A DNA stretch of 24,064 bases from a virus. Location of the stretch: the IMG/VR virus record IMGVR_UViG_3300031787_005859, positions 1 through 24,064 of that record. One strand, 5' to 3'. Below, piece after piece: positions 1-9,333 of this stretch. The notes under the pieces are model-generated. The model saw nothing but the letters and a program-made list of their open reading frames with translations, had not been told where the DNA came from and ran no database searches. Made by a program: the position numbers and the translations under genes. Within the stretch, counting starts at the first letter, position 1; the number at the start of each line of letters is the position of its first letter.

Positions 1-3000
1 TAGGATCTCCACCTTGTTCAATAAGAGATTGCTTAAAGCTTTTTAATAATGATTTAAAGTTTGTAGAACCATCAGGATTTAAAACAGCTTTTCTTAATTC
101 ACCATATGTTCTAAATAACCTATCACCAAGAAGTTTTCTATATAGTTTTCTTAATGTACCAACACTGTATTCTTGATACTCTCCTTCTTTACCTTTAAGC
201 TTAACAAGAGTATTATCATTATGCTCAGAGTATATAAGCTGCATCATCTGAGTACCATGAATAATTTCAGTTTTCATGTTATCAGTAACAACTTGCTCTC
301 TAAAGAAGTCATTACTAACTACTACTGGTTTTAAAGGTTCATTCCATTTAGTAATATTTTGCTTATTAGTTTTAACTGCTGATGGAAAGATTATTATATC
401 AGTTTTAGTTTGCTCCATCTCATTAAGCTTATTATGTAAAGCAACTGATTTTGGATAAGGTTTATAATAACTTTGAATTGAAATTAACTTAGCATGATAC
501 TCATCTTTATCTTTAGTTTTTAAAAGATCATCCATTGCTTTTCTAAACTCAGGTAATTTAGATTCTTCTACATAACTAACTTCATTTCTATCAATTATGT
601 CTGTAGAAGTCTTACCATATATAAATGCATTAAACAATGATGTCTTTCTAGGATTAAGTAAAGCTCCATACTTATCTAAAGTATCTCTTTCTTTACCTGT
701 AAGTTCATACATCATTCTAATCTTTCTATATATTCTATCAATCTCAGGATTAACTTTAGAGAAAGTTTTTAAATAATTATTGTAATACCAATCTAAAGTA
801 CCATAACTTTGAGCATTAGTTCTTTCAATATTCTTATCAACTTTACCTGTAGCTGGATTAGTATAGTTAAAAAACTCATCTTCAACTATTGCTAATCTTA
901 AATCTCCAAAACCTAAAGCAGGTCCTGCAGCATTAGGTCCTGCATATCTTTTAAACAAGTCAACTGAATTTTTTAATCCAGTATTAATGTTTCCAAACAT
1001 TAAATTGTTAATAGTAGATGCATTAATCCAATTGTTAAAGAAAAAATCTTTAAGCTTGTTCATATCTACTTTACCATTAGGATCTATATAATCTTGTGGT
1101 AATGTAACTGAAACATAAGTTCCATCTTTTGATTTAGTAATAACATTAGTATCTAAAGAAGATAATTCATTTAAGAAGTTATTAAATGCAAGTGTTGCTG
1201 TTGTTTCTACTACTTTAGATAATTCTGGTATAGCTTCACCTTTAACTGCTGATTTTAAAAGAGACTCATATAATTCAGGAGAATATACTTTTAGAAGATC
1301 AAATTCTACAAATGATAGTGCTCTAAATTTAGACGCAACTTTTATAAAGTTAGGATCACTTGTATTTTTTAATATATCAATAACTTCTTGTTTTGAGTAA
1401 GATACATCATCAATCTTTACTCCATTGTTTTCATTGAAACCCTTTAAAGAACCTTCACCAGATAACATTCTTAAATATTCAGCTCTAATGTTATCTGCTT
1501 CAGTTTTAAACATCATTTCAAGATATTCTTTACCTAAGTCAGATACTGCTCCTGTATTGTCAACAAACTTTCTTTTAAGTACATTAAATGCATACTGAGT
1601 ATTTTTACCTTCATTTTGAAAGGCTACTAGTGAATATGTATCAAAGTTTTCTGTTCCTATAGTTATAGTTTTAGCTAAACTATTTCTATCTGTTTTAGCA
1701 AATAGGTTTAACATCATTATAAACTTACCTCTCTTATCAAGAGCAGCATATTGAGAAGCTTTAGAACCTTTATAGCTAACAGCATTACCATCATCATCCA
1801 TACTTTGCTGTTTAAGACCATCAAGTAAGTAGGCTGTTAAGTTTTTTAAATATGTTTCTCTTAACTCACCATTTAAATGTTTATCATTTAATATTGGATT
1901 GTTGTAAAGAGTTCTAAAGAAGTTTTCAATCAATTCAGTAGATTCAGGATTTTCTAAATATAAATTATTATTATTTAAGAAAGTTCTAAAACTATCTAAA
2001 CCTTCTTCAAAAGTGTCAGCATCAATAGCTGATAATAAAGCAGGATAGCTGTTTCTTATTTTTAATAGTAGTGTTGAAATGTAGTTTGGATATAAATGTA
2101 TATATACCATTTCATTATCTACATTTCTAATAGTAGAAGGTGATACTGATTCATCAAACATGGCATTACCACCAGCTATATCATTAATTCTACCTTTAGC
2201 ACCTAAAGCATCTTCTTCTTGTTCAGTAAGTTGTACTTTATTAGAAATAAATTTTTGTAATTCTTTTTTATTACTATAAGGGTCACCATCTACTGATATT
2301 GAATTTAATATACCTCTAACATTATCTTCTGTAATGTATTGTATATCTTTATAGATTTTAACTATTTCATTAAGAGATTTAAACTGAGATTCATCTTCTA
2401 TATTTAAATCTGGATATTTATCACTTATAATTTTAAATAATGATAACTGAATATATTTATCTGATAATGTTATACCTATTTCATTAAACTGACGTTTAAC
2501 ATCTGCAACAGCTTGATTGAAATTAGAAAATAAGTATTTAGCATTTGCATCAGTATCAGCAATAGTTTTTAATATTAAGTTTAATGTAGATACTACTTCA
2601 TCTTTTTTATTATCAAGATTTAATCTTTTCCAATTACCAAACCAAGTTTCTCTTTGAACTTTTCTAGCATCATTAACATTTGCAATAAACACTTTAGATT
2701 GACCTGTATCAGGATCTACTATATTTACTACAGATTCAAGTTTATGTTTTGTTAAACAAGCTGTAAACAAACAAAACTTACTAGAGTTTTTTAAATCATT
2801 TATTGACATTTCAGTAATGTCTTTTTCATAATTACCAACCATTGGTAAATCTAACTCTTTGTAAATGTCTTTAACTAATCTAGAGTAGAAAGCTTCCATT
2901 TGAGGTTGACCTTCTTTAATGTAATATAATTTTTTAAGAAGATCTTCTCTTTCAGTATTAACTAACATTCTTTCTAATGAATTGTAAAGTGTAATACCAT

Positions 3001-6000
3001 TTACATAATTAATATACTTAGGATCTGATTTTAAAATTTCTTCAGGTATACCAAAGTTAAATTCATCAATTGGCAACTCTGTAAACATTATATATCTTCT
3101 AAACTCTTTAGTAGTAGAAGACATGCCACCTACTCTTTGATTTGGTTTTTGTGCAAGTTCAGTTGGTGCATCATCTTCAAACTCTTCACTTTCAACATCA
3201 TAATCATCAAACTTAATAGTATCAATGTTCTGTCTTACAGTCTTAATAATTTTAGCAATGTTCTCTTCTCTTAATTGATCTGAAAGTTTTTTTATTGCTT
3301 CATTAGGTTCTGCAATACTTGATATACTTCTTATTATATTATATAATTGAACAGCATCTTGTTCTCTTGAATGTAAACCTGAACTATATCTTGAAAATTT
3401 ATCTTGTTGTATGATTTCTAGATATATTTGTTTATAGTCATTAGCAACAACATTAATTGCATCTAATATATCAGCATCAGTAACATAACCTTGGTTTTTA
3501 AGTTTCTGATAAGCTTTATAAAAAACTTTGTTTGTTAACCTTGTATTTAAATATGAGTCTTGATATTTAGCTATAGGTTTACCTGTATCATTAGATGATG
3601 CATATTTAAGTGATGAAAATACTGAAAGATTATCATCTATTATATCTAAAGGTTTAGCATTTTTAAACTGTCCACCCTTAATAGATTTAAACAGTGCATC
3701 TATTTCTGATAATGTTTCAGCATTACCATCTTTAAATAAGTTTACAATGCTTTTTAAAAGGTCTAATATTTTTTGTAAGAATGATTTTTCTTTAGGAAGT
3801 TCCTTGTCACCATTCATAATATCCATAAACTCATCAGCAAGTTTTTCTTCATACCATAAATTGGTAAGTTGTCTTAATGATAGTTTAGCATATTTATCAC
3901 TTAAAGATCTAAGTTGATCTAATTGCTCAGAAGTTGGTTTACCATATCTTGCAACTGCTTCTTGTAACACTTTAACTCTTTGAGCTTCTGTAAGAAGTGT
4001 TCTAAACACAGCATGAAATGCCTCATGGTACTCAACACCTTTAGGAACTTTTTTACCTAAATAGATTACAGCATTCTTAAATACACCATAAGTAATTGTG
4101 TTATTTGCTAATGCATCTACAAACTCATCTATAAACTTAACATTAATTGAATCAGGAAGTATTTGTTTTAATCTTTCTCTAACTTCTTCTAAGTTTACTT
4201 TTTCTGTACTTACAGTTTCATTGGTTGCAAAGTAAGGACTATCATCATAACCTTCATCATCTGGTGGTTCTTCATCTTTACGTCTTTCACCTGGTGGTTC
4301 AGGGTCTCCTCCAAATATAGATTTTGTTATATCATCTATACTTTGTGGTCCTGGTGGTGGTTCTTGTGGTTTCTCATCAGTTTCTTTTTTACCTTCTTTA
4401 CCTTCTTTCTTTTTAATTTCCTCATCAATGTTTTTTAACATGCGTTCATAAGGAACTTTGTTTTGAGCTTGAGCTGTAGAACTTAATTGCTCATAAGCAT
4501 CTTTAACAACAGACTTAAGTTCATTTAATCCATTTACACCAAGGTTACTAGCATTTTTTAAACTTATACGGAAACCATCTAATACTTTTGCAAATTTAGT
4601 TGCTTCATATTTTACTGGTTTACCATCAAAGAAGTAAGTTACTGTTGGATTTCTTAAAGGAGTAAAGTCATTAATTGCAGACTCTAACATGTTCTTATCA
4701 AAGTTTTGATTTATCCTTAATAGTTGAACAGGTTTTTTAACAAGCTTACCATCTACAATTTTATTTTGAAATAAGTTTGCACCAACTTTTTCAAAAAAGT
4801 TTTTTATCTCTTCACCGCTTTCTTCCTTTTTAAGATAAGCAGTTGTTTTATCTTTAATATAATTGTTTAAAGCACTTAAAAGATCAACATTATTTTTAAT
4901 TACTTTTTTATTGTATTCTAATACTGTAGAACCATTTGATAATCTTCTTAAGTTAAAACCTGAGTACTGAGTAGCTTTTTCATCAAACTTATCATCAGTA
5001 CTTGTTAAAGTAATTGTATCTACTTTTCCACTTTCACCTTTTTTAGTTCCAGGTGTATATATTTTTAAATTTAAAGCAGAACCATTTCTTTCAATAGATT
5101 TTTCACCACTACCTACTCCTGTTACAGATATTGAAAATTGTTTATCAGTTCCTTCAGATGTAAAGAATAAAAGCTCACCAGTATCCCAACCATTTACAGT
5201 TTGTTTTTCTTCACCTTCTTTTCTTCTAGCTTGTTCTTCTTTTACTTTATCACTTGTTTCAATTAATTTATCTATAATTAAATTAGATACATTAAAATCA
5301 GGATCTACTTCAGGTTGTTTTAAAGTAATACTTTTAACATGATCATTAAACTTGTATATAATTTTTAACTTACCTGGTGTAGAGTCTACGTCTTTTTTAG
5401 CTGCACCTGAATAAAAGTTTTCAATTAAACTTAAACTTAAAGCTGTATCTTCATTTAAACTTTTTAATTGTTTAGTATCAGGATTATACAAGTAGAAGTT
5501 AGCTTCGTTTTTTAAGTTGTAATATATTAATATACCTTTACCTTCTCCATTATATTTAGATAAGTCTGTTTGTAGTTTACCATCTTTTAATGAAGACCAT
5601 TCACTAAGTTTTTCTGTATTAGATTCTTCAAATCTAGATAGTCCTGTAAATATTGCTTTAACATCAAACAGTTGATCTACTTCAGCATTACTAAATTCTT
5701 TCTTACCTTCTTTTATTTGTTCTTTAATTTCATTAAAGGCATTAACACCTTGAACATAGTTATCTATAAATAACTTACCATCTCTTGTTACAATTTTATT
5801 ACCATCTTTATCTGTAGTTATAAAACTTGGATTTAAAAGTTCAAGATGATTTTCTGGTTCTTCAACATTAAAATCTACATAGTTACCATCTTCATCTTTA
5901 AATCTAAATCTATTAGGATCTAATATGTTACCTATGTGTACACCATCTGAAGGACCATCTTTGTAGTATATAGCTAAACCAAAGTTACTCATACCTACAA

Positions 6001-9000
6001 GACCTCTTTGAAGCATTACCTTGCTATCAAATTTATTTTTCTCAGCATCTTCAAGGTTAACCATACCTTGACCATCATCAGGTAATTCAAGAACTTTAAT
6101 TACAAGATTATTTAAAATATCTTCAGCAGATTTATCTGCAAGTAAAGCTTTACCATCTGGACTTATGTAATTTTGAATCATTACAGTAAGACTACTTGGG
6201 TCAGCTATTCTAGGATAAGATGATAAGTTTTCATCTTTACCATCTTCCTTTTTATAATTTTTAACAAAGTCTTGGAATTGTTTTACAATTGTATTAAACT
6301 TTTCTCCATTGAAAAGTGCATCTATTTCAGCAATTTGTTCTGGTTTAGCATTTTCTTTTAAACTATTAAGAATTTGTTTAATAAATTCAACATAACCTAA
6401 TGCATCAGTTGCTATTTTTAATTTAGCAGCATCATCTTTTTCTAGATTAAATGTTAAAATGAAACTTTGAAGTTTAGAAATTAACTCTTCAACTGTAGCT
6501 TTTAACTCAGGATCTTTAACATCATTAATAACATCATTAAGTTGAGATACTATTTTAGCTCTTTCTTTAATAACATAAGCTGTACCATGAACTCTTTGTG
6601 CATTTGCTTTATAAGCTTCAGCAGCAACTCTTTGCATATTATCAAATTGACGTTGCTTTTCTTGAAAAACTTGAGTAGTTTTATCTAATTCATCACTAAC
6701 AAGTTCATCAGATGCCATCTTTTTAAGATTATCAATTTCATTAACTAATTTAGTTTGACCTTTCTTAGTCATGTAATAATTAGCTAATGTAATTTGCTGT
6801 TGTCTATAAGTAGCAAGTTTCATTAAATCATCAAGTAATGGTTTGATATCAGGTCTATCATAAAAGTCTTCACCTACATTTTTAATAGCTTCATCTTGAA
6901 GCATTAAAAAATTATTATATGCAGTTTTAAATTTTTGTTTATCTCTGTTATAAGTTAATGCTTCACCTTTACTAGTAGCTTCATAAGTTTGTAAAAACTT
7001 ACTAAATTCTTTTTCTAGTCTATCTTCAACTGCAGAAATTTCATTAGTAAGTTTATCTATTTCTTTACCTCTATCCATAATTTGTTTAGAGGTTCTATTT
7101 TTATTAGCTTTTAATTCATCAGCTGTTAACTTTTCAAGTTCATTTATTTTATTAGTGTATTCATTAACTAATTTGCTACTTGTAGTTTTTTGAAATTCAA
7201 CAAAAGATGTAAATTCTTTAATTGTAGATTTATCATAAAGTAAGCCTAACTTCTTTTGAAGAGTTTTAAACATTTGATCTTCTCTAGCATCAATGTTTTT
7301 AGATATACCAAATACATACCCTAGACCATCTTTTAAATCTTCATCATCTTCATAGATAGAAACTTTTTCAGCAAGTTCTCTAGCTTCTCTAATATCATTT
7401 GCTCTCTGTCTAAATGTTGAAAGTACTTCAGTCTTTCTTTTACCTAATTCTTCTTCTGTGAGATTAGTATATCCAAACTGTTCACCAAATTCATCAGCTG
7501 ACATTTTTTCTACCATCTTGGAAACTTCAGAATCAATTTCATCAAATCTTCCAAGCTTAACCATAGTACTCACATAGGAATACATTGAAGCATACTCTTG
7601 ATTCTTAGCTTCAAACATGTCTCCTTGTGCAATAGCATCATCTTGTCTTTTAGTAGCACCTGCAACAGTAGCAGCATGTTTTACATTTTCAGTAGTTGCT
7701 TTACCATACTTAATAGCATCACCAATTAAAGTTTGAATATTCTCTCTTTTACCAGGAGATTGATATCCAAACACTCCACCTTGCCACATAGGTTGTCCTT
7801 TAGCTCTACCAATATTAGGAGCACCAACACCACCAAGAATAGAACCTATAATAATTTCTTTCCATCCTTCAGCTTTACTAACATCATATTGCTCTTCAAA
7901 TCCTCTAATAACAGATTCACTTAAATCAGCAACTTCATTTATATTGTCAGGATTTAACCTGTTACTAATGTAATCTAAAGCAGCATTTTGAGTTACACCT
8001 TGAAGACCTTCTTCAAAGAAACCTTCTGTTACCATTGGTGCAAATCTACCTTTACCTGCTCTAGCTGCTTTTTCAACTTTACTTAAACCATCCCATTTGT
8101 TTACAAAGTCTGTTGCTTTAAGTTCATCAATAGATTTACCAGTCTTCTTAGCCATTCTAGCTAACTGAGTATCAGTAAGTTCTGATGGTCTAACAACCCA
8201 ATCAGCATCTGTAACTTTACCTGCTTTAAAACCAAACTTAGAAGCTAAACCTGGAGCAAATGTTTTAGGTAATGTAATCATGTTACCTAATGATACTAAT
8301 GCTAAGTTAGTTCCAAATACACCATTACCTACTGAATGAATTTCATCCATAGCTGCAGCAATTTCTTCAGGTGAAGGTTCTTGACCATTAGCTTGAATGT
8401 AATCATTAATATATTGTTCTTTAGCTTGATCTACAAAATGTCTAGCTTCTACTGCTGCTTCATAACCAGCACCAGTTGCAACTTGTCTTGCAAGTTTAGC
8501 AGCTCTGTTCATTTGTAAACCAGGAGGAAATATTCCACCTGAAAATTTAGAAGCTTGTGTTACTACATCTTCTAATTTACTTGCTGTACTTAATTCTTTT
8601 AAATATTTACCTGCTCTACCAACAGCTAATCCAGATGCCATTCCTGCAGTTAAATACTCAGTTAATAATGCTGATGCTACAAATGATGCTCCACCTAATA
8701 AATCATTAGCCCAAAAATTCATTGTACCCATTGAATTCCAAACACTAGCTTCTCTTTCAGCGTTAGTTACATAATTAGGTAATGCAGAGTCCATAGCTTC
8801 ATTTGCAGAATCCATTAGTCTCTGATAATCATTATCATATATATCTTTAAATTGCCAGTTATCATTAGAACTAAGCATGTCTGTAAGTTGTCCTAAACCT
8901 ACAATAGCAATAGTGGGTATCATTCCTAAACCACCAGCAACACCTGTAGCAGTTTTACCTACAAACTTTATAGCACCATTAGCTAATTGATCTTGCCAAG

Positions 9001-9301
9001 TTTGTCTTTCTGCTCTAATGTTTTCATAATCAACACCATAAGTAGGTGTAATATTTCTTGAAGTATATGTTTCAAGTTCTTCAGGAGATAAATAAATATT
9101 TTTATCAATGTCTCCTCCAATAGTTACATCACCTAATCCTCTAGATTGTTCTGTTTTAACAAATTTTTCAGCTTCTTTTACTGCTGACGCTTGTTCTTCA
9201 TATTCTTTTTGTAGTTCTCTTTGATTAAGTTTTTGCTTTAACTTTTGATAGGTCTCATAATTAATGATACCACTTTGTAACATTTTTTCAAGTTCATCCA
9301 T
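1..9301 (-). CDS. Giant virion/cargo-type protein with zincin motif, 3'-truncated
   Basis: The frame runs from ATG at 9301 to the window edge, 3100 complete codons without a stop, so the C-terminus lies outside. An upstream in-frame TGA (9338-9340) and no other ATG fix the start. Visible parts: hydrophobic Gly/Ala-rich stretches at residues ~110-140 and ~200-228; another Gly-rich stretch near 480; long charged, coiled-coil-like helices at ~700-900; a Pro/Lys/acidic linker at ~1625-1690; a zincin motif HEAFH at 1759-1763, with Glu residues in EEKLADEF at 1818-1825 that could give the third zinc ligand; then a long mixed region to the edge. No DxDxD RNA polymerase signature was seen. Giant proteins next to the muzzle gene are typical of crAss-like phages, where several are virion cargo delivered into the cell or linked to the virion RNA polymerase. 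The cargo role is inferred from context. The membrane-prone N-terminus would suit a protein that crosses or inserts in the host envelope. Confidence 0.85.
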   Translation of the reverse strand, partial: MDELEKMLQSGIINYETYQKLKQKLNQRELQKEYEEQASAVKEAEKFVKTEQSRGLGDVTIGGDIDKNIYLSPEELETYTSRNITPTYGVDYENIRAERQTWQDQLANGAIKFVGKTATGVAGGLGMIPTIAIVGLGQLTDMLSSNDNWQFKDIYDNDYQRLMDSANEAMDSALPNYVTNAEREASVWNSMGTMNFWANDLLGGASFVASALLTEYLTAGMASGLAVGRAGKYLKELSTASKLEDVVTQASKFSGGIFPPGLQMNRAAKLARQVATGAGYEAAVEARHFVDQAKEQYINDYIQANGQEPSPEEIAAAMDEIHSVGNGVFGTNLALVSLGNMITLPKTFAPGLASKFGFKAGKVTDADWVVRPSELTDTQLARMAKKTGKSIDELKATDFVNKWDGLSKVEKAARAGKGRFAPMVTEGFFEEGLQGVTQNAALDYISNRLNPDNINEVADLSESVIRGFEEQYDVSKAEGWKEIIIGSILGGVGAPNIGRAKGQPMWQGGVFGYQSPGKRENIQTLIGDAIKYGKATTENVKHAATVAGATKRQDDAIAQGDMFEAKNQEYASMYSYVSTMVKLGRFDEIDSEVSKMVEKMSADEFGEQFGYTNLTEEELGKRKTEVLSTFRQRANDIREARELAEKVSIYEDDEDLKDGLGYVFGISKNIDAREDQMFKTLQKKLGLLYDKSTIKEFTSFVEFQKTTSSKLVNEYTNKINELEKLTADELKANKNRTSKQIMDRGKEIDKLTNEISAVEDRLEKEFSKFLQTYEATSKGEALTYNRDKQKFKTAYNNFLMLQDEAIKNVGEDFYDRPDIKPLLDDLMKLATYRQQQITLANYYMTKKGQTKLVNEIDNLKKMASDELVSDELDKTTQVFQEKQRQFDNMQRVAAEAYKANAQRVHGTAYVIKERAKIVSQLNDVINDVKDPELKATVEELISKLQSFILTFNLEKDDAAKLKIATDALGYVEFIKQILNSLKENAKPEQIAEIDALFNGEKFNTIVKQFQDFVKNYKKEDGKDENLSSYPRIADPSSLTVMIQNYISPDGKALLADKSAEDILNNLVIKVLELPDDGQGMVNLEDAEKNKFDSKVMLQRGLVGMSNFGLAIYYKDGPSDGVHIGNILDPNRFRFKDEDGNYVDFNVEEPENHLELLNPSFITTDKDGNKIVTRDGKLFIDNYVQGVNAFNEIKEQIKEGKKEFSNAEVDQLFDVKAIFTGLSRFEESNTEKLSEWSSLKDGKLQTDLSKYNGEGKGILIYYNLKNEANFYLYNPDTKQLKSLNEDTALSLSLIENFYSGAAKKDVDSTPGKLKIIYKFNDHVKSITLKQPEVDPDFNVSNLIIDKLIETSDKVKEEQARRKEGEEKQTVNGWDTGELLFFTSEGTDKQFSISVTGVGSGEKSIERNGSALNLKIYTPGTKKGESGKVDTITLTSTDDKFDEKATQYSGFNLRRLSNGSTVLEYNKKVIKNNVDLLSALNNYIKDKTTAYLKKEESGEEIKNFFEKVGANLFQNKIVDGKLVKKPVQLLRINQNFDKNMLESAINDFTPLRNPTVTYFFDGKPVKYEATKFAKVLDGFRISLKNASNLGVNGLNELKSVVKDAYEQLSSTAQAQNKVPYERMLKNIDEEIKKKEGKEGKKETDEKPQEPPPGPQSIDDITKSIFGGDPEPPGERRKDEEPPDDEGYDDSPYFATNETVSTEKVNLEEVRERLKQILPDSINVKFIDEFVDALANNTITYGVFKNAVIYLGKKVPKGVEYHEAFHAVFRTLLTEAQRVKVLQEAVARYGKPTSEQLDQLRSLSDKYAKLSLRQLTNLWYEEKLADEFMDIMNGDKELPKEKSFLQKILDLLKSIVNLFKDGNAETLSEIDALFKSIKGGQFKNAKPLDIIDDNLSVFSSLKYASSNDTGKPIAKYQDSYLNTRLTNKVFYKAYQKLKNQGYVTDADILDAINVVANDYKQIYLEIIQQDKFSRYSSGLHSREQDAVQLYNIIRSISSIAEPNEAIKKLSDQLREENIAKIIKTVRQNIDTIKFDDYDVESEEFEDDAPTELAQKPNQRVGGMSSTTKEFRRYIMFTELPIDEFNFGIPEEILKSDPKYINYVNGITLYNSLERMLVNTEREDLLKKLYYIKEGQPQMEAFYSRLVKDIYKELDLPMVGNYEKDITEMSINDLKNSSKFCLFTACLTKHKLESVVNIVDPDTGQSKVFIANVNDARKVQRETWFGNWKRLNLDNKKDEVVSTLNLILKTIADTDANAKYLFSNFNQAVADVKRQFNEIGITLSDKYIQLSLFKIISDKYPDLNIEDESQFKSLNEIVKIYKDIQYITEDNVRGILNSISVDGDPYSNKKELQKFISNKVQLTEQEEDALGAKGRINDIAGGNAMFDESVSPSTIRNVDNEMVYIHLYPNYISTLLLKIRNSYPALLSAIDADTFEEGLDSFRTFLNNNNLYLENPESTELIENFFRTLYNNPILNDKHLNGELRETYLKNLTAYLLDGLKQQSMDDDGNAVSYKGSKASQYAALDKRGKFIMMLNLFAKTDRNSLAKTITIGTENFDTYSLVAFQNEGKNTQYAFNVLKRKFVDNTGAVSDLGKEYLEMMFKTEADNIRAEYLRMLSGEGSLKGFNENNGVKIDDVSYSKQEVIDILKNTSDPNFIKVASKFRALSFVEFDLLKVYSPELYESLLKSAVKGEAIPELSKVVETTATLAFNNFLNELSSLDTNVITKSKDGTYVSVTLPQDYIDPNGKVDMNKLKDFFFNNWINASTINNLMFGNINTGLKNSVDLFKRYAGPNAAGPALGFGDLRLAIVEDEFFNYTNPATGKVDKNIERTNAQSYGTLDWYYNNYLKTFSKVNPEIDRIYRKIRMMYELTGKERDTLDKYGALLNPRKTSLFNAFIYGKTSTDIIDRNEVSYVEESKLPEFRKAMDDLLKTKDKDEYHAKLISIQSYYKPYPKSVALHNKLNEMEQTKTDIIIFPSAVKTNKQNITKWNEPLKPVVVSNDFFREQVVTDNMKTEIIHGTQMMQLIYSEHNDNTLVKLKGKEGEYQEYSVGTLRKLYRKLLGDRLFRTYGELRKAVLNPDGSTNFKSLLKSFKQSLIEQGGDP
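4013..4027 (-). other. HExxH zincin-like motif (HEAFH) in the giant protein
   Basis: Codons for H1759-E-A-F-H1763 are in frame with the ATG at 9301 and are preceded by GVEY, a hydrophobic/small lead-in typical of zincin active-site helices. Glu residues 55-65 positions later (EEKLADEF) fit a gluzincin-type third ligand. The domain directly follows the Pro/acidic linker, which suggests a separately folded protease module. Enzymatic activity is inferred from the motif only. Confidence 0.6.
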
Positions 9302-9319
9302 GTTAATTATGTTTGGTTT

Positions 9320-9328
9320 GCAAATATA
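9320..9328 (-). promoter_or_regulatory. Possible Bacteroidota-type -7 element (TAnnTTTG)
   Basis: The 32-nt gap before the giant gene contains TATATTTGC on the minus strand, which matches the TAnnTTTG -7 consensus of Bacteroidota housekeeping promoters and lies 18 nt upstream of the ATG at 9301. No convincing -33 TTTG partner is present at the usual distance, and an AT-rich sequence can produce this match by chance. If real, it would let the giant gene be transcribed apart from the upstream genes. Confidence 0.25.
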
Positions 9329-9333
9329 GTTAA

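Noticed and set aside
276-458. 60-codon plus-strand reading frame
   Set aside because: It lies wholly antisense inside the giant minus-strand gene, with low-complexity Leu/Ser-rich translation and no start context.
3186-3205. Acidic run including DYDVE, considered as an RNA polymerase DxDxD motif
   Set aside because: The third acidic position is Glu, and the setting is a low-complexity acidic linker rather than a beta-barrel active site.
7733-7924. 63-codon plus-strand reading frame
   Set aside because: Antisense to the giant gene; the Ser/Thr/Asn/Phe-rich translation is typical of the complement of AT-rich coding DNA.
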